Under the pieces are notes generated by a model. That model saw only the letters and a program-made list of their open reading frames with translations. It made no database searches and was not told the DNA's origin. A stretch of DNA of 64,000 bases. Origin: Actinocorallia sp. API 0066 (GTDB taxonomy: Bacteria; Actinomycetota; Actinomycetes; Streptosporangiales; Streptosporangiaceae). Below, in pieces: positions 52,287 to 60,841 of the stretch. The translations under genes and the position numbers were made by a program. The DNA is taken from NCBI RefSeq assembly GCF_020991275.1, contig NZ_JAJLQY010000002.1:124001-188000 (forward strand), written 5' to 3'. Each line of letters opens with the position of its first letter. Position 1 is the stretch's first letter.

Positions 52287-53369
52287 TCAGGCGGACACCT
52301 CCCGGCAGGCCCGGTAGAAGTCCCCCCAGTCGGGCCGCTCTCTGACGACGGTCTCCAGGTACTCCTGCCAGATGACGCGATCCGACACCGGATCCTGCAC
52401 GACCGCGCCATGGATGCCTCCGGCGACGTCCGCGGGATGCAGGACTCCGTCACCGAAGTGGGTGGCGAGCGCGATCCCGCCGGTGATCACCGAGATCGCC
52501 TCGGCGGTGCTCAGCGTGCCGCTCGGGGTCTTGACCTTGGTGCGGCCGTCCTCGGTGAGGCCCGCGCGCAGTTCCCGGAACACGGTGACGACCCTGCGGA
52601 TCTCGGCGAGGCCCGTCGTCGGCTCCGGCAGCTCCAGCGCCCTGCCGAGCTGGGCGACCCGCTGGGAGACGATCTCCACCTCGTCGTCGGCGGAGGCGGG
52701 CACCGGCAGCACCACGGTGTTGAACCTGCGGCGCAGCGCGCTGGACAGCTCGTTGACGCCCCTGTCCCGGTCGTTGGCGGTGGCGATCACGGTGAAGCCG
52801 CGCACCGCCTGCACCTCGGTGTTCAGCTCCGGCACCGGGAGTGTCTTCTCCGACAGGACGGTGATGAGCGCGTCCTGGACGTCCGACGGCACCCTGGTGA
52901 GCTCCTCGACCCGGGCGACGGCGCCGCGCCGCATGGCGCGCATCACAGGGCTCTCCACGAGGGCTTGGGGGGACGGGCCCTCGGCGAGCAGCCGCGCGTA
53001 GTTCCAGCCGTAGCGGACGGCCTCCTCGGGGGTGCCCGCGGTGCCCTGGACGAGCAGCGTGGAGTCCCCGCTGATCGCGGCGGCGAGGTGCTCCGACACC
53101 CATGTCTTGGCGGTGCCGGGCACGCCGAGCAGCAGCAGCGCCCTGTCCGTCGCCAGGGTGGCGACCGCCACCTCGATGAGCCTGCGCGGCCCGATGTACT
53201 TGGGCGTGATGACGGTGCCGTCGGACAGCTCGCCGCCCAGCAGGTACTCCGTGACGGCCCAGGGCGACAGTTTCCAGCCCGGCGGACGCGGCCTGTCGTC
53301 AAGCTCGGCGAGCCGCCCGAGTTCGGCGGCGTACTCCTGTTCCGCGTGGGGCCGCAGTACCTCGCCCAT
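52287..53369 (-). CDS. MoxR-type AAA+ ATPase
   Basis: A 360-residue AAA+ protein. Walker A GVPGTAKTWVSEHL, Walker B-like RVEELTRVP (arranged as in MoxR), sensor 1 VIATANDRDRG and arginine-finger region LRRRFN are present. It acts as a chaperone-like ATPase with VWA partners. ATG 53369 follows AAGGAG and lies 3 bases from the DUF5691 stop. Confidence 0.93.
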   Translation of the reverse strand: MGEVLRPHAEQEYAAELGRLAELDDRPRPPGWKLSPWAVTEYLLGGELSDGTVITPKYIGPRRLIEVAVATLATDRALLLLGVPGTAKTWVSEHLAAAISGDSTLLVQGTAGTPEEAVRYGWNYARLLAEGPSPQALVESPVMRAMRRGAVARVEELTRVPSDVQDALITVLSEKTLPVPELNTEVQAVRGFTVIATANDRDRGVNELSSALRRRFNTVVLPVPASADDEVEIVSQRVAQLGRALELPEPTTGLAEIRRVVTVFRELRAGLTEDGRTKVKTPSGTLSTAEAISVITGGIALATHFGDGVLHPADVAGGIHGAVVQDPVSDRVIWQEYLETVVRERPDWGDFYRACREVSA

Positions 53370-53371
53370 GT

Positions 53372-54874
53372 TCACTGCTCCTTGTCCTGGTTGTCGGGTT
53401 CGTCGAGTTCGCTGAGCATCCGGTGGCGGAAGGCGAGGGTGTCGGCGAGTTCGGTGAGCGGCCAGCTCGGGTGCGCCGCAGCCAGGTCGCGGACCCGTTC
53501 CGCGCTGGCCGGGGTGAGCCGCTCGTCGGCGAGCCTGCACAGCTGCGAGACGTGCCGGGCGTCGTCGCCTGCGGCCCCGGCGAGCGGGGCGAGGACGGCG
53601 TCGGCCAGCGGGCCCTCCCACGGGCCCGGCAGGTGGCCGAGCAGGCGCAGGCGGTGCGGCGGGTCTTCGGCGGCCGCGAGCAGGGCCGCGGCTTCCACCG
53701 AGCGTTCCGGCTCCGGGAGGAGTGCCAGCAGCGCCGTGGGGGAGTCCGCCTCGTCCACGATGAAGCCCTCGCGTAGCAGGGCCCGCGCCCAGCGTGCCTC
53801 GCCCTGCCGGAGCGCGGCGCGGCACCAGCCGAGGTGGACGTCGCGGGCGAAGTCGTCGGCGACGGGCAGCGCCACCGCCGCCTCCGGGTCGAGCCCCAGG
53901 TGCTCCGCCCAGGTGCCGAGCGGGGTGCGGGAGAGGATCTCGCGGAGCCAGGCGGCGCGCACCCCCGTCCGCGCCGCCGACGGGTCGAACGAGCCCGCCG
54001 GGTGGAACGGGATGCCGTCCCTGGCCATGGTGTCGTCGTGTTCGGCCGGGAGGGTGACGGACAGGTGGCGGCGCGCGGGGGTGCCCTCCAGGCGGATGAG
54101 GGCGTGGGCGCGGTCGGCCATACGACGGGCGTAGGCCGAGCCGGGGAGGGACGCCAGGAGGTCGGCGGCGCAGCGTCTGACGTCCTTGCCCCGGTCGTCC
54201 AGGGCGCGTTCCAGGAACTCCTCGTCGGCGTCGGACAGGCCGTGCGTGAACGTCGCCAGGAAGGCCGCCCGGTCCAGGGCGGACTCGCCCGTCCAGGTGC
54301 GGAGGAGGAGGGCGCGGGCGGCGTCGGGGTCGGTGCGGCGGGCGACGGTGAGGGCGGCGACGCGCTGGCCGCGCGAGCCCCGCTCCCAGTCCGCGACGGG
54401 TTCGGCCGCCGCCTCGGACTCCGTCAGCAGGTACGCCCAGTCCGGGTTCTGCAGGGCGAGCCACGCCGCACGCCGTCCGGCGGCTCGGGCGACCAGCGGC
54501 CGCAACGCCCTGTCCGCCCTGCCCCGGTCGAGCAGCTCCGGCAGGTACCGCGCCGGAACCCTGAACCCGCGCACGGCGACCGCCTCCAACCACTCGGGCA
54601 GCAACCGCGCCCTGTCACCCGCCAACAGCAGCCCGAGCCGCCCCCGCGCCGCCTCAGGCACCACGGGAACCTCCTCGGACGGCGCGGGCGCCACCGCCTC
54701 CGCCGTCCCAGGCCGCATCCCGGCCCGCCGCCGCACCGCGAGCAACCCGGCCTGATCCAACAGCCGCGCCGCCGGATCCCGCTCCCCCAGTTCCACCTCC
54801 CCCAACTCCGGCACCCCTTTCCGCCGAGTCCCCACCAACGCCACCACCACATGCTCCTCCCAGACCCCCCTCAC
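53372..54874 (-). CDS. DUF5691 protein
   Basis: A 500-residue all-helical protein of the DUF5691 family, recognised from the N-terminal WEEHVVVALVGTRRKG and position between a SWIM-family gene and MoxR. It carries HEAT-like features (repeated Ala/Leu/Arg helices with RCAADLLASLPG). The start is taken at GTG 54874; no ATG is available and the sequence upstream is a repeat. Role unknown, probably a scaffold of the operon's complex. Confidence 0.8.
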   Translation of the reverse strand: MRGVWEEHVVVALVGTRRKGVPELGEVELGERDPAARLLDQAGLLAVRRRAGMRPGTAEAVAPAPSEEVPVVPEAARGRLGLLLAGDRARLLPEWLEAVAVRGFRVPARYLPELLDRGRADRALRPLVARAAGRRAAWLALQNPDWAYLLTESEAAAEPVADWERGSRGQRVAALTVARRTDPDAARALLLRTWTGESALDRAAFLATFTHGLSDADEEFLERALDDRGKDVRRCAADLLASLPGSAYARRMADRAHALIRLEGTPARRHLSVTLPAEHDDTMARDGIPFHPAGSFDPSAARTGVRAAWLREILSRTPLGTWAEHLGLDPEAAVALPVADDFARDVHLGWCRAALRQGEARWARALLREGFIVDEADSPTALLALLPEPERSVEAAALLAAAEDPPHRLRLLGHLPGPWEGPLADAVLAPLAGAAGDDARHVSQLCRLADERLTPASAERVRDLAAAHPSWPLTELADTLAFRHRMLSELDEPDNQDKEQ

Positions 54875-54941
54875 CACGCCCCCCTCCCATCGCCCAACGC
54901 CGACACCCGGCCACACCCTCCACCCGCCCTGACCCCGGGCA

Positions 54942-55037
54942 CCCCACCGAGGCAGCGGCCTCGCGATGCGGGGCTTGGCACGGCAGGCGCCCCACCGAGA
55001 CGGCGGCCTCGCGAGGTGAGGCTTGGCACGGTGGGCG
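54942..55037. repeat. Two tandem copies of a 48-bp unit
   Basis: CCCCACCGAG...GGCTTGGCACGG starts at 54942 and again at 54990 with few changes. It fills the gap between the SWIM-family gene and DUF5691 and may contain the DUF5691 leader. The gap (54875-55142) holds no gene. Confidence 0.7.
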
Positions 55038-55142
55038 CGCGGTGGGGTGTGACCTGTGGGGGTGCGCTGTGGTGGTGCTCTGGGGTGGGCGCTCCAGTGA
55101 GGTGGTGGTCCTGGGGTGTGGGGGGCATGGGGGCTCCTTGGG

Positions 55143-56150
55143 TCAGGGGAGGGAGAGGAAGCCTTCTTCGGGGTGGTGGGCGGTGAGGGGGTGGAGGCCG
55201 GTGGGGGTCCATTCGCCGGTGAGGGTGAAGGGGGTGCCGCCGGAGAGTGCCAGGAGGTGCCAGGGGGAGGGGGTGTGGAGGGGGAGGGCATCGCCTTCGG
55301 GGTCGACGATCTGGAGGGGGGTGGTGCGGGCCAGGCGGACGTTGGTCAGGGTGGTGGGCCAGTGGTCCAGCCAGGGGTCGCGGGCCAGGGCGGTGGCGTA
55401 CTCCGCCAGGAGGGTGGTGACGGAGGTGCCCTGGGGGGTGGCCGGGCGGGGTGGGGCGTGTTGGTGGGCGATCAGGGCGCGGAGGGGTTGGGCGGCGGGG
55501 TGGAAGGCGAGGGAGGCGTCCACCTCGGTGCCGGGGGGAGGGGTGGGATCGTGGGTTCGGCCGGGTGCGGCGAAGGAGAGCAGCAGGGCGGGCCTGCCCG
55601 TTGTGGTGCCACGGAGCCAGGTGCGGCGGGTGCTGAGGTTGTCGGCCTGCGTCTCGCGGACGCCCAGGACGGACCAGGTGTCGCGGACGTGCGGGCCCGC
55701 GAGGACCTCCTCGCGCGGGGTGGTGTAGCCGATCCGGGTGCGCACCGTCTCGCGCAGGCCGGGGGAGAGGGACTCGGCTTTCGCGTACGCGCGGACCAGC
55801 AGATGCAGGAGGCCGTACTCCTCCAGCAGGTGCTCCGGCCAGCGGCCACCGCCGCGCGGCACCGACGCCAGGGTCTTCACCTGGCCCGCGAGGGCGCCCG
55901 CCTGGGCGTCCACCAGGCGGCGCGCGGCGTCGTCCCAGAGCGCGTAGGGGGCGCGCTCGGCCGCGGCGAGCCCGCGGGACACCTGGTCGCGCAGCCACCT
56001 GCCGAACTCGGCGATCCCGTCGTCCACCCGCTCGGCCCGGCGCTCCGCCGCGCCCGACCGCCGCGGCGCGCCGCCCGCTTCGGCTTCCAGCTCTCGTTCG
56101 CTCACATTGTCGAATCTAGCCCCCGGCACCGACAAAATCGGGTTGTCCAC
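55143..56150 (-). CDS. SWIM-family operon protein without the SWIM zinc finger
   Basis: About 335 residues (start uncertain: GTG 56150, or GTG 56105). It matches the C-terminal part of the SWIM zinc-finger proteins that open this operon type: AERVDDGIAEFGRWLRDQ, LVDAQAGALAG, WPEHLLEEYGLLHLLVRA. The CxCx(n)CxH zinc finger that should precede this part is absent, and the upstream bases to the next gene at 56240 do not encode it in any frame. Likely a 5'-truncated gene whose remaining domain may still fold. Confidence 0.78.
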   Translation of the reverse strand: MDNPILSVPGARFDNVSERELEAEAGGAPRRSGAAERRAERVDDGIAEFGRWLRDQVSRGLAAAERAPYALWDDAARRLVDAQAGALAGQVKTLASVPRGGGRWPEHLLEEYGLLHLLVRAYAKAESLSPGLRETVRTRIGYTTPREEVLAGPHVRDTWSVLGVRETQADNLSTRRTWLRGTTTGRPALLLSFAAPGRTHDPTPPPGTEVDASLAFHPAAQPLRALIAHQHAPPRPATPQGTSVTTLLAEYATALARDPWLDHWPTTLTNVRLARTTPLQIVDPEGDALPLHTPSPWHLLALSGGTPFTLTGEWTPTGLHPLTAHHPEEGFLSLP

Positions 56151-56239
56151 AGCCCGATTCCGCGAGGCGCGCGTGCCCGGCGCAAACGCCGGGCGGGCGG
56201 GCGGCGCCGGGCTATTGTTGCCGGTCAGGGGGTGGGCGG

Positions 56240-57175
56240 ATGGGCGCTGGTCACGGGCACGGACACGGGCATGGGGTCGCGGCGGACGGGGATCGCAGAT
56301 TTCTCCGCGGCGCGCTCGCGCTGATCGTCGTGTTCATGACGGCGGAGGTCGGCGTCGGTGTCGCCGCCGGTTCGCTGGCGCTGCTGAGCGACGCGGCGCA
56401 CATGCTCACCGACGCGTTCGCGATCGCGGCGGCGCTGCTGGCGATGCGGATCGCGGCCCGGCCGCCCTCCGGCAGGTTCACCTACGGCCTCAAACGCGCC
56501 GAGATCCTCTCCGCCCAACTCAACGGGTTGACGCTGCTTCTGCTCGCCGCCTACTTCGCCGTCGAAGGCGTGCGGCGGCTCCTCGCCCCGCATCCGGTGG
56601 AGGGCGCGATGGTGTTGGCGACGGCGCTCGCCGGGATCGCGGTGAACCTCGCGGCGACGTGGCTGCTGCGCCGGGCAGACCGTTCAAAACTCCACGTCGA
56701 AGGGGCGTACCAGCACATTTTCAACGACCTGCTCGCCTTTGTGGCGACGGCCGCGGCGGGCGCGGTGATCATGGTGACGGGCTGGAACCGGGCCGACGCC
56801 GTCGCGTCCCTCGTCGTCGCCGCGCTCATGGTCAAGGCGGGCGCGGGGCTGGTGCGCGACGCGGGCAGGGTCCTCATGCAGGCCACGCCCGACGGCATGG
56901 ACGCGGCGGAGATGTCGGACGTCATGGCGGCGCTCCCGGACGTCGCGGAGGTGCGCGCCCTGCACGTGTGGGAGGTGACGTCGGGGCATCCGACCCTCTC
57001 GGCGCACCTCCTCCTACGGCCCGGCGGCGACTGCCACGCGGTGCGCAGGCAGGCGCGGCGCCTTCTGCGCGACGCCTACGGCATCACCCACACGACGCTC
57101 GAGGTCGACCACACCGAGGGCGCCGACGTGCGCTGCGCGGCGCACGGGCACGCGACGGTGGGCGCGCCGCTCTAG
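56240..57175 (+). CDS. Cation diffusion facilitator (Zn/Co/Cd exporter)
   Basis: A 311-residue CDF transporter. A histidine-rich start (GHGHGHGHG) is followed by six membrane helices with HMLTDAFA in helix II and HIFNDLLAF in helix V as metal sites, and a C-terminal cytosolic domain (LHVWEVTSGHPTLSAHL). It exports zinc or similar divalent metals in exchange for protons. Its TAG overlaps the convergent kinase stop at the palindrome CTAG. Confidence 0.94.
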   Translation: MGAGHGHGHGHGVAADGDRRFLRGALALIVVFMTAEVGVGVAAGSLALLSDAAHMLTDAFAIAAALLAMRIAARPPSGRFTYGLKRAEILSAQLNGLTLLLLAAYFAVEGVRRLLAPHPVEGAMVLATALAGIAVNLAATWLLRRADRSKLHVEGAYQHIFNDLLAFVATAAAGAVIMVTGWNRADAVASLVVAALMVKAGAGLVRDAGRVLMQATPDGMDAAEMSDVMAALPDVAEVRALHVWEVTSGHPTLSAHLLLRPGGDCHAVRRQARRLLRDAYGITHTTLEVDHTEGADVRCAAHGHATVGAPL

Positions 57176-58803
57176 CGCGCTTTCTCGCGGCCCAGGGAGA
57201 GCGCGAGAAGCAGCAGCAGCACGACGAGCGCGGGCGACGCCGTCTGCAGCACGAGGGTCGCGGGGTGCGGGGGCACCTGGCCGAGGGTCGCCACCCACAG
57301 GCCGACCCTGACCGCGCGGACGGCGATGATCGTCCACACACCGGAGCGGTAGCCGCGCCAGGCGGCCGCCACGCCGAACAGGGTGACGACGGCGAGGGAC
57401 GCGTAGCCCGTCGCCAGGACCAGCGCCCACCGCTGGCTCAGCTCCGTGACGGGCCCGCCCGCCGCCACCGAGAGCGACGCCAGGTCGAGCAGCGACACCG
57501 CCGTCACCAGCAGCAGCCCCGCCAGCAGCGCCCAACTCCGCCGCAGCCGCCCCCGCCCAACGGGCTCCGCCTCCTCCTGGGGGACGGCCGCCGTCCCGCC
57601 GAGCCCCGCCACCCGCCCGAAGTCCTTCGTCACGTCCTCCGCCGAGACCGCCACCCCCGGCGGCCGCCCGCGCCGCACCGCCCCCAACGGCCGCCCCCGC
57701 CCGAACCGCTCGTCCCGCCGCACCCCCCGCCCCCCAAAGTCCCACGTCAACACCTCATCGGCCCGCCCCTGCCCACCGACCCCCGCCTGGCCACCCCCAG
57801 GGCCGCTGTCCCGCCTCTCCACTCGGGTCTCGTCGCCTCGCGCCGCCGCGCCTCCCGTGTGGCCGGTCCGGGCGTCTTCGTCGCTCCGCCTTTCCACGCG
57901 GGTCTCGGCGGCCCACCCTGGACCGGCGTCCGGCGCGGCGTCTTCATGCCCGTGCCGGTTCTGTTCGTCGTCGCTTGGTTGTCCGGGGTGGGGTCTTGGG
58001 GGGCGGAGGGTGAGGAGGGTCCAGAGGAGTTGGTGGGCGGTGGGGCGGTCGGTGGGGGACTTGGCGAGGCAGGCGGTGAGGGGGGCTTGGAGGGGGGTGG
58101 GGACGGCGGTGAGGTCGGGGGTGGCGGAGCGGATGGCTTCGATGAGGGAGGTGAGGGTGTCGGCGGGGAAGGCGGTGCGGCCGGTGGCGGCGAAGACGAT
58201 GGTCTGGGCCCAGGAGAAGAGGTCGGCGGCCGGGCCCACGGACGAGCCGGTGAACTGTTCGGGCGCCATGTAGGCGGGGGTGCCGATGAGCTGGCCCGTC
58301 ATGGTGCGTAGGCCCGCGTGGTCAAGCGCGCGCGCAATGCCGAAGTCGATGACGCGCGGACCGTCGGATGCCATGAGGACGTTCGGCGGCTTCAGGTCGC
58401 GGTGCACGACGCCCGCGCCGTGGATGGCGGTGAGGGCGGTGGCGGTGCCGACGGCGAGCCGCATGAGGGCGTCCTCGCCGCGCGGCCCCTCGGCCCTGAC
58501 GAGCTGGTGCAGCGACGGCCCCGGCACGTACTCGCTGACGATGTAGGGCCGGTCCCCGTCGAGGTCGGCGGCGAGCACCCGCGCGGTGCAGAAGCCCGCG
58601 ATCCGCCGGAGCGTCGCCGACTCGCGGGCGAACCTGGCGCGCGCCACCGGGTCGTCGCTGAGCCGCGCGTGCAGCAGCTTGACCGCGACGTCGCCGGAGC
58701 TCGTCCGGCCGAGGAAGACGGTGCCCTGCCCGCCCTCGCCTATCCGCCCGAGGAGGGTGACGCCGCCCAGCCGCTCCGGGTCCCCCGGTTGGAGCGCGCG
58801 CAC
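57172..58803 (-). CDS. Ser/Thr protein kinase with C-terminal membrane domain
   Basis: A 543-residue Hanks-type kinase. GRIGEGGQGTVFLG glycine loop, VAVKLL lysine, VVHRDLKPPNVL catalytic loop and DFGIA are intact. Residues ~265-400 are proline/arginine/glycine-rich and disordered, and ~410-540 hold four membrane helices. GTG 58803 after GGGGAGGGA is preferred over TTG 58833. It is divergent from the DUF6777 lipoprotein, a frequent partner arrangement. It may phosphorylate cytosolic targets in response to an envelope signal. Confidence 0.93.
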   Translation of the reverse strand: MRALQPGDPERLGGVTLLGRIGEGGQGTVFLGRTSSGDVAVKLLHARLSDDPVARARFARESATLRRIAGFCTARVLAADLDGDRPYIVSEYVPGPSLHQLVRAEGPRGEDALMRLAVGTATALTAIHGAGVVHRDLKPPNVLMASDGPRVIDFGIARALDHAGLRTMTGQLIGTPAYMAPEQFTGSSVGPAADLFSWAQTIVFAATGRTAFPADTLTSLIEAIRSATPDLTAVPTPLQAPLTACLAKSPTDRPTAHQLLWTLLTLRPPRPHPGQPSDDEQNRHGHEDAAPDAGPGWAAETRVERRSDEDARTGHTGGAAARGDETRVERRDSGPGGGQAGVGGQGRADEVLTWDFGGRGVRRDERFGRGRPLGAVRRGRPPGVAVSAEDVTKDFGRVAGLGGTAAVPQEEAEPVGRGRLRRSWALLAGLLLVTAVSLLDLASLSVAAGGPVTELSQRWALVLATGYASLAVVTLFGVAAAWRGYRSGVWTIIAVRAVRVGLWVATLGQVPPHPATLVLQTASPALVVLLLLLALSLGREKAR

Positions 58804-58901
58804 GATTCGTCCCTCCCCGGCCACCGGTGGCAATTGGATATTTCCCCCATCTATGAGACATCAAAGAGGAAAGGCTTACATAAATCCAGACGGGGGACCG
58901 G

Positions 58902-59960
58902 ATGAAGACGAGGGCGAGAGCGGTGGTTCTTCTCGCCGCCCTGTTCCTGACCATGGTCACGGCGTGCGGGGACGCCGGGGCGGTCATCACCAGGCTGGCG
59001 GTCGGCGATCCAGGGCCGGACGCCTACACGCACGTCGAAGGCACCGACGACGCCAAGATCAGCAGGCTCGCGGCGGCGGGCGGGGACAAGGAGGGGGACG
59101 CCCCTGGCCTGTACGGAGGCACCCGCAAGGACAAGGTCTGTGACAAGGAAGCCCTGGTCAGGTTCCTCGAAGGCGACGAGGGCAAGGCGCGGGCCTGGGC
59201 CGAGGCGCAGGGCATCGCGCCCGACGGGATCGCGGCGTTCGTCGCGGACCTCACGCCCGTCCTGTTGCGCACGGACACCCTCGTGACGAACCACGGCTAC
59301 CGCGCCGGAAAAGCGACAAAGATGAACGCGCTTCTGCAAGCGGGAATTGCGGTCATGGTGAACGCCAAGGGTCTTCCGGTGGTCAAGTGCAATTGCGGCA
59401 ATCCGCTCTCCGCGCCCGACCCTGATCTGCCCGTCCATGACAGTGATTACAAGGGCGCCTCATGGCCACAGTTCTCTCCCGACAAGGTGACGGTCGTCCG
59501 TCCCACCCGGCAGGAGATCGAAGAGCTGAAGCTTGTGGACCGCGACGGCCGCACCGCCTTCGACCGCCCGGTGGGCACCGAGGGCGACGCCGACGGTGAG
59601 CCCGAGCCGGTGCCTCCGGCCGCCGCCTCCGAGCCGCCCACCGCCCCGAGCGGTGACGACCAGGGCGTCTCCGGCCCGACGGATTCCGCCACGCCCACCG
59701 AGGCCCCGCCGCCCGCCGACCCGACCGGCACCCCCACCGGCGTCCCGCCGGACGACGAGGACGTCACCGGCATCCCGACGACGACGCCCGAGGACGCGCA
59801 GGGCGTCACCACGACCGATCCCACCGGGGATCCGCCCGGCCCCGACACCGCACAACCGAACGAACCACCCCAGACCGCCACGCCACCCGACCCGCCCGAC
59901 CCGGAACCCGCACCCGAGACCCCGCCCGACGATCCGGTGCCGACCACGCCGAGCCCCTAG
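58902..59960 (+). CDS. DUF6777-like lipoprotein
   Basis: A 352-residue exported protein. Residues 1-21 are a lipoprotein signal (VVLLAALFLTMVTAC), with the lipid-modified Cys about residue 22. A compact domain (~25-225) contains KVCDKEALVRFLEGD and VKCNCGNPLSAPD, and the last ~125 residues are a Pro/Thr/Asp-rich tail likely to span the cell wall. Divergent from the Ser/Thr kinase gene; an external sensor or cell-wall partner is inferred. Confidence 0.82.
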   Translation: MKTRARAVVLLAALFLTMVTACGDAGAVITRLAVGDPGPDAYTHVEGTDDAKISRLAAAGGDKEGDAPGLYGGTRKDKVCDKEALVRFLEGDEGKARAWAEAQGIAPDGIAAFVADLTPVLLRTDTLVTNHGYRAGKATKMNALLQAGIAVMVNAKGLPVVKCNCGNPLSAPDPDLPVHDSDYKGASWPQFSPDKVTVVRPTRQEIEELKLVDRDGRTAFDRPVGTEGDADGEPEPVPPAAASEPPTAPSGDDQGVSGPTDSATPTEAPPPADPTGTPTGVPPDDEDVTGIPTTTPEDAQGVTTTDPTGDPPGPDTAQPNEPPQTATPPDPPDPEPAPETPPDDPVPTTPSP

Positions 59961-60051
59961 AAGCCGCCTGAGCCCGCCGCGCGCCCCGCCCGGACCCCGC
60001 GAAGATCCGTGCGGGCCGCGCGCCCCTCGGGCCCGCTCAGGCGCGCGACGT

Positions 60052-60777
60052 TCACGCGCCGCCGTCGCCGAAGGGCAGCGCGACGTCCGGCGGCATCAGC
60101 AGCCCGCCGCCCACCGCCAGCGCGGCGACCGCGACAAATCCAAAGAAGAACACCCAGACCAGACCGGGCACCCCGGTGAGGTGGGCGAGCTGGTCGGCGT
60201 CGGAGCTGGGCGCCTGCCGCCGCGCGCGCAGCCGCTGCAGCTCGATGACCGGCCGCACCCCCGCGAACAGCAGGAACGACGCGCCGAAAGCCGCGAACGC
60301 GCCCTGGATCTCGGCCGAGCCGAACCAGGAGACGGCGAACACGATGGCCCCGGTGGTGACGACCGACACCACGCCGAACACGTTCCGGATCATCACGAGC
60401 ATCGCCGCGAGCAGCGCGAGCGCGAACCACAGCATGAGGGTGATCCGGCCCATCCCGAGCAGCCACGCGAACAGCAGGCCGAGCAGCGGTGGCGCGGTGT
60501 ACCCGGCGAGCGCGGTGAACACCATGCCCGCGCCGTCGGGGCGACCGCGCGAGACGGTGACGCCCGAGGTGTCCGAGTGCAGCCTGATCCCGTCGAGCTT
60601 GCGTCCGGTCGCCAGCGCGATGACGGCGTGCCCGCCTTCGTGCGCGATGGTGACGACGTTGCGGGCGAGCCGCCAGGCCGGCCCGTAGAGCACGAGGACG
60701 AGGGCCACCACCGCCGCGATCCCGGTGATCCACAGTTCGGGAACGGCCTGCTCCTGCCACAAGTCGCTGAACGTCAC
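60052..60777 (-). CDS. M50-family-like membrane metallopeptidase
   Basis: A 241-residue membrane protein with 5-6 helices and the zinc-protease motif HEGGHAV in the first third. A second ligand motif typical of site-2 proteases (NxxPxxxxDG) is not visible, so catalysis is likely but not certain. GTG 60777 follows GGAGGGCGG. Similar proteins are annotated as M50B-like in actinomycetes. Confidence 0.82.
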   Translation of the reverse strand: MTFSDLWQEQAVPELWITGIAAVVALVLVLYGPAWRLARNVVTIAHEGGHAVIALATGRKLDGIRLHSDTSGVTVSRGRPDGAGMVFTALAGYTAPPLLGLLFAWLLGMGRITLMLWFALALLAAMLVMIRNVFGVVSVVTTGAIVFAVSWFGSAEIQGAFAAFGASFLLFAGVRPVIELQRLRARRQAPSSDADQLAHLTGVPGLVWVFFFGFVAVAALAVGGGLLMPPDVALPFGDGGA

Positions 60778-60841
60778 CTTTTCCGCCCTCCGTGTGCGCT
60801 CAGGGTATGACGCCCCGCGCGGTGCCCGTGTTCGCCGCAGG

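Noticed and set aside
57170-57176. CTAG palindrome shared by the stop codons of two convergent genes as a regulatory site
   Set aside because: It is explained simply by the two TAG stops overlapping; nothing indicates further function.
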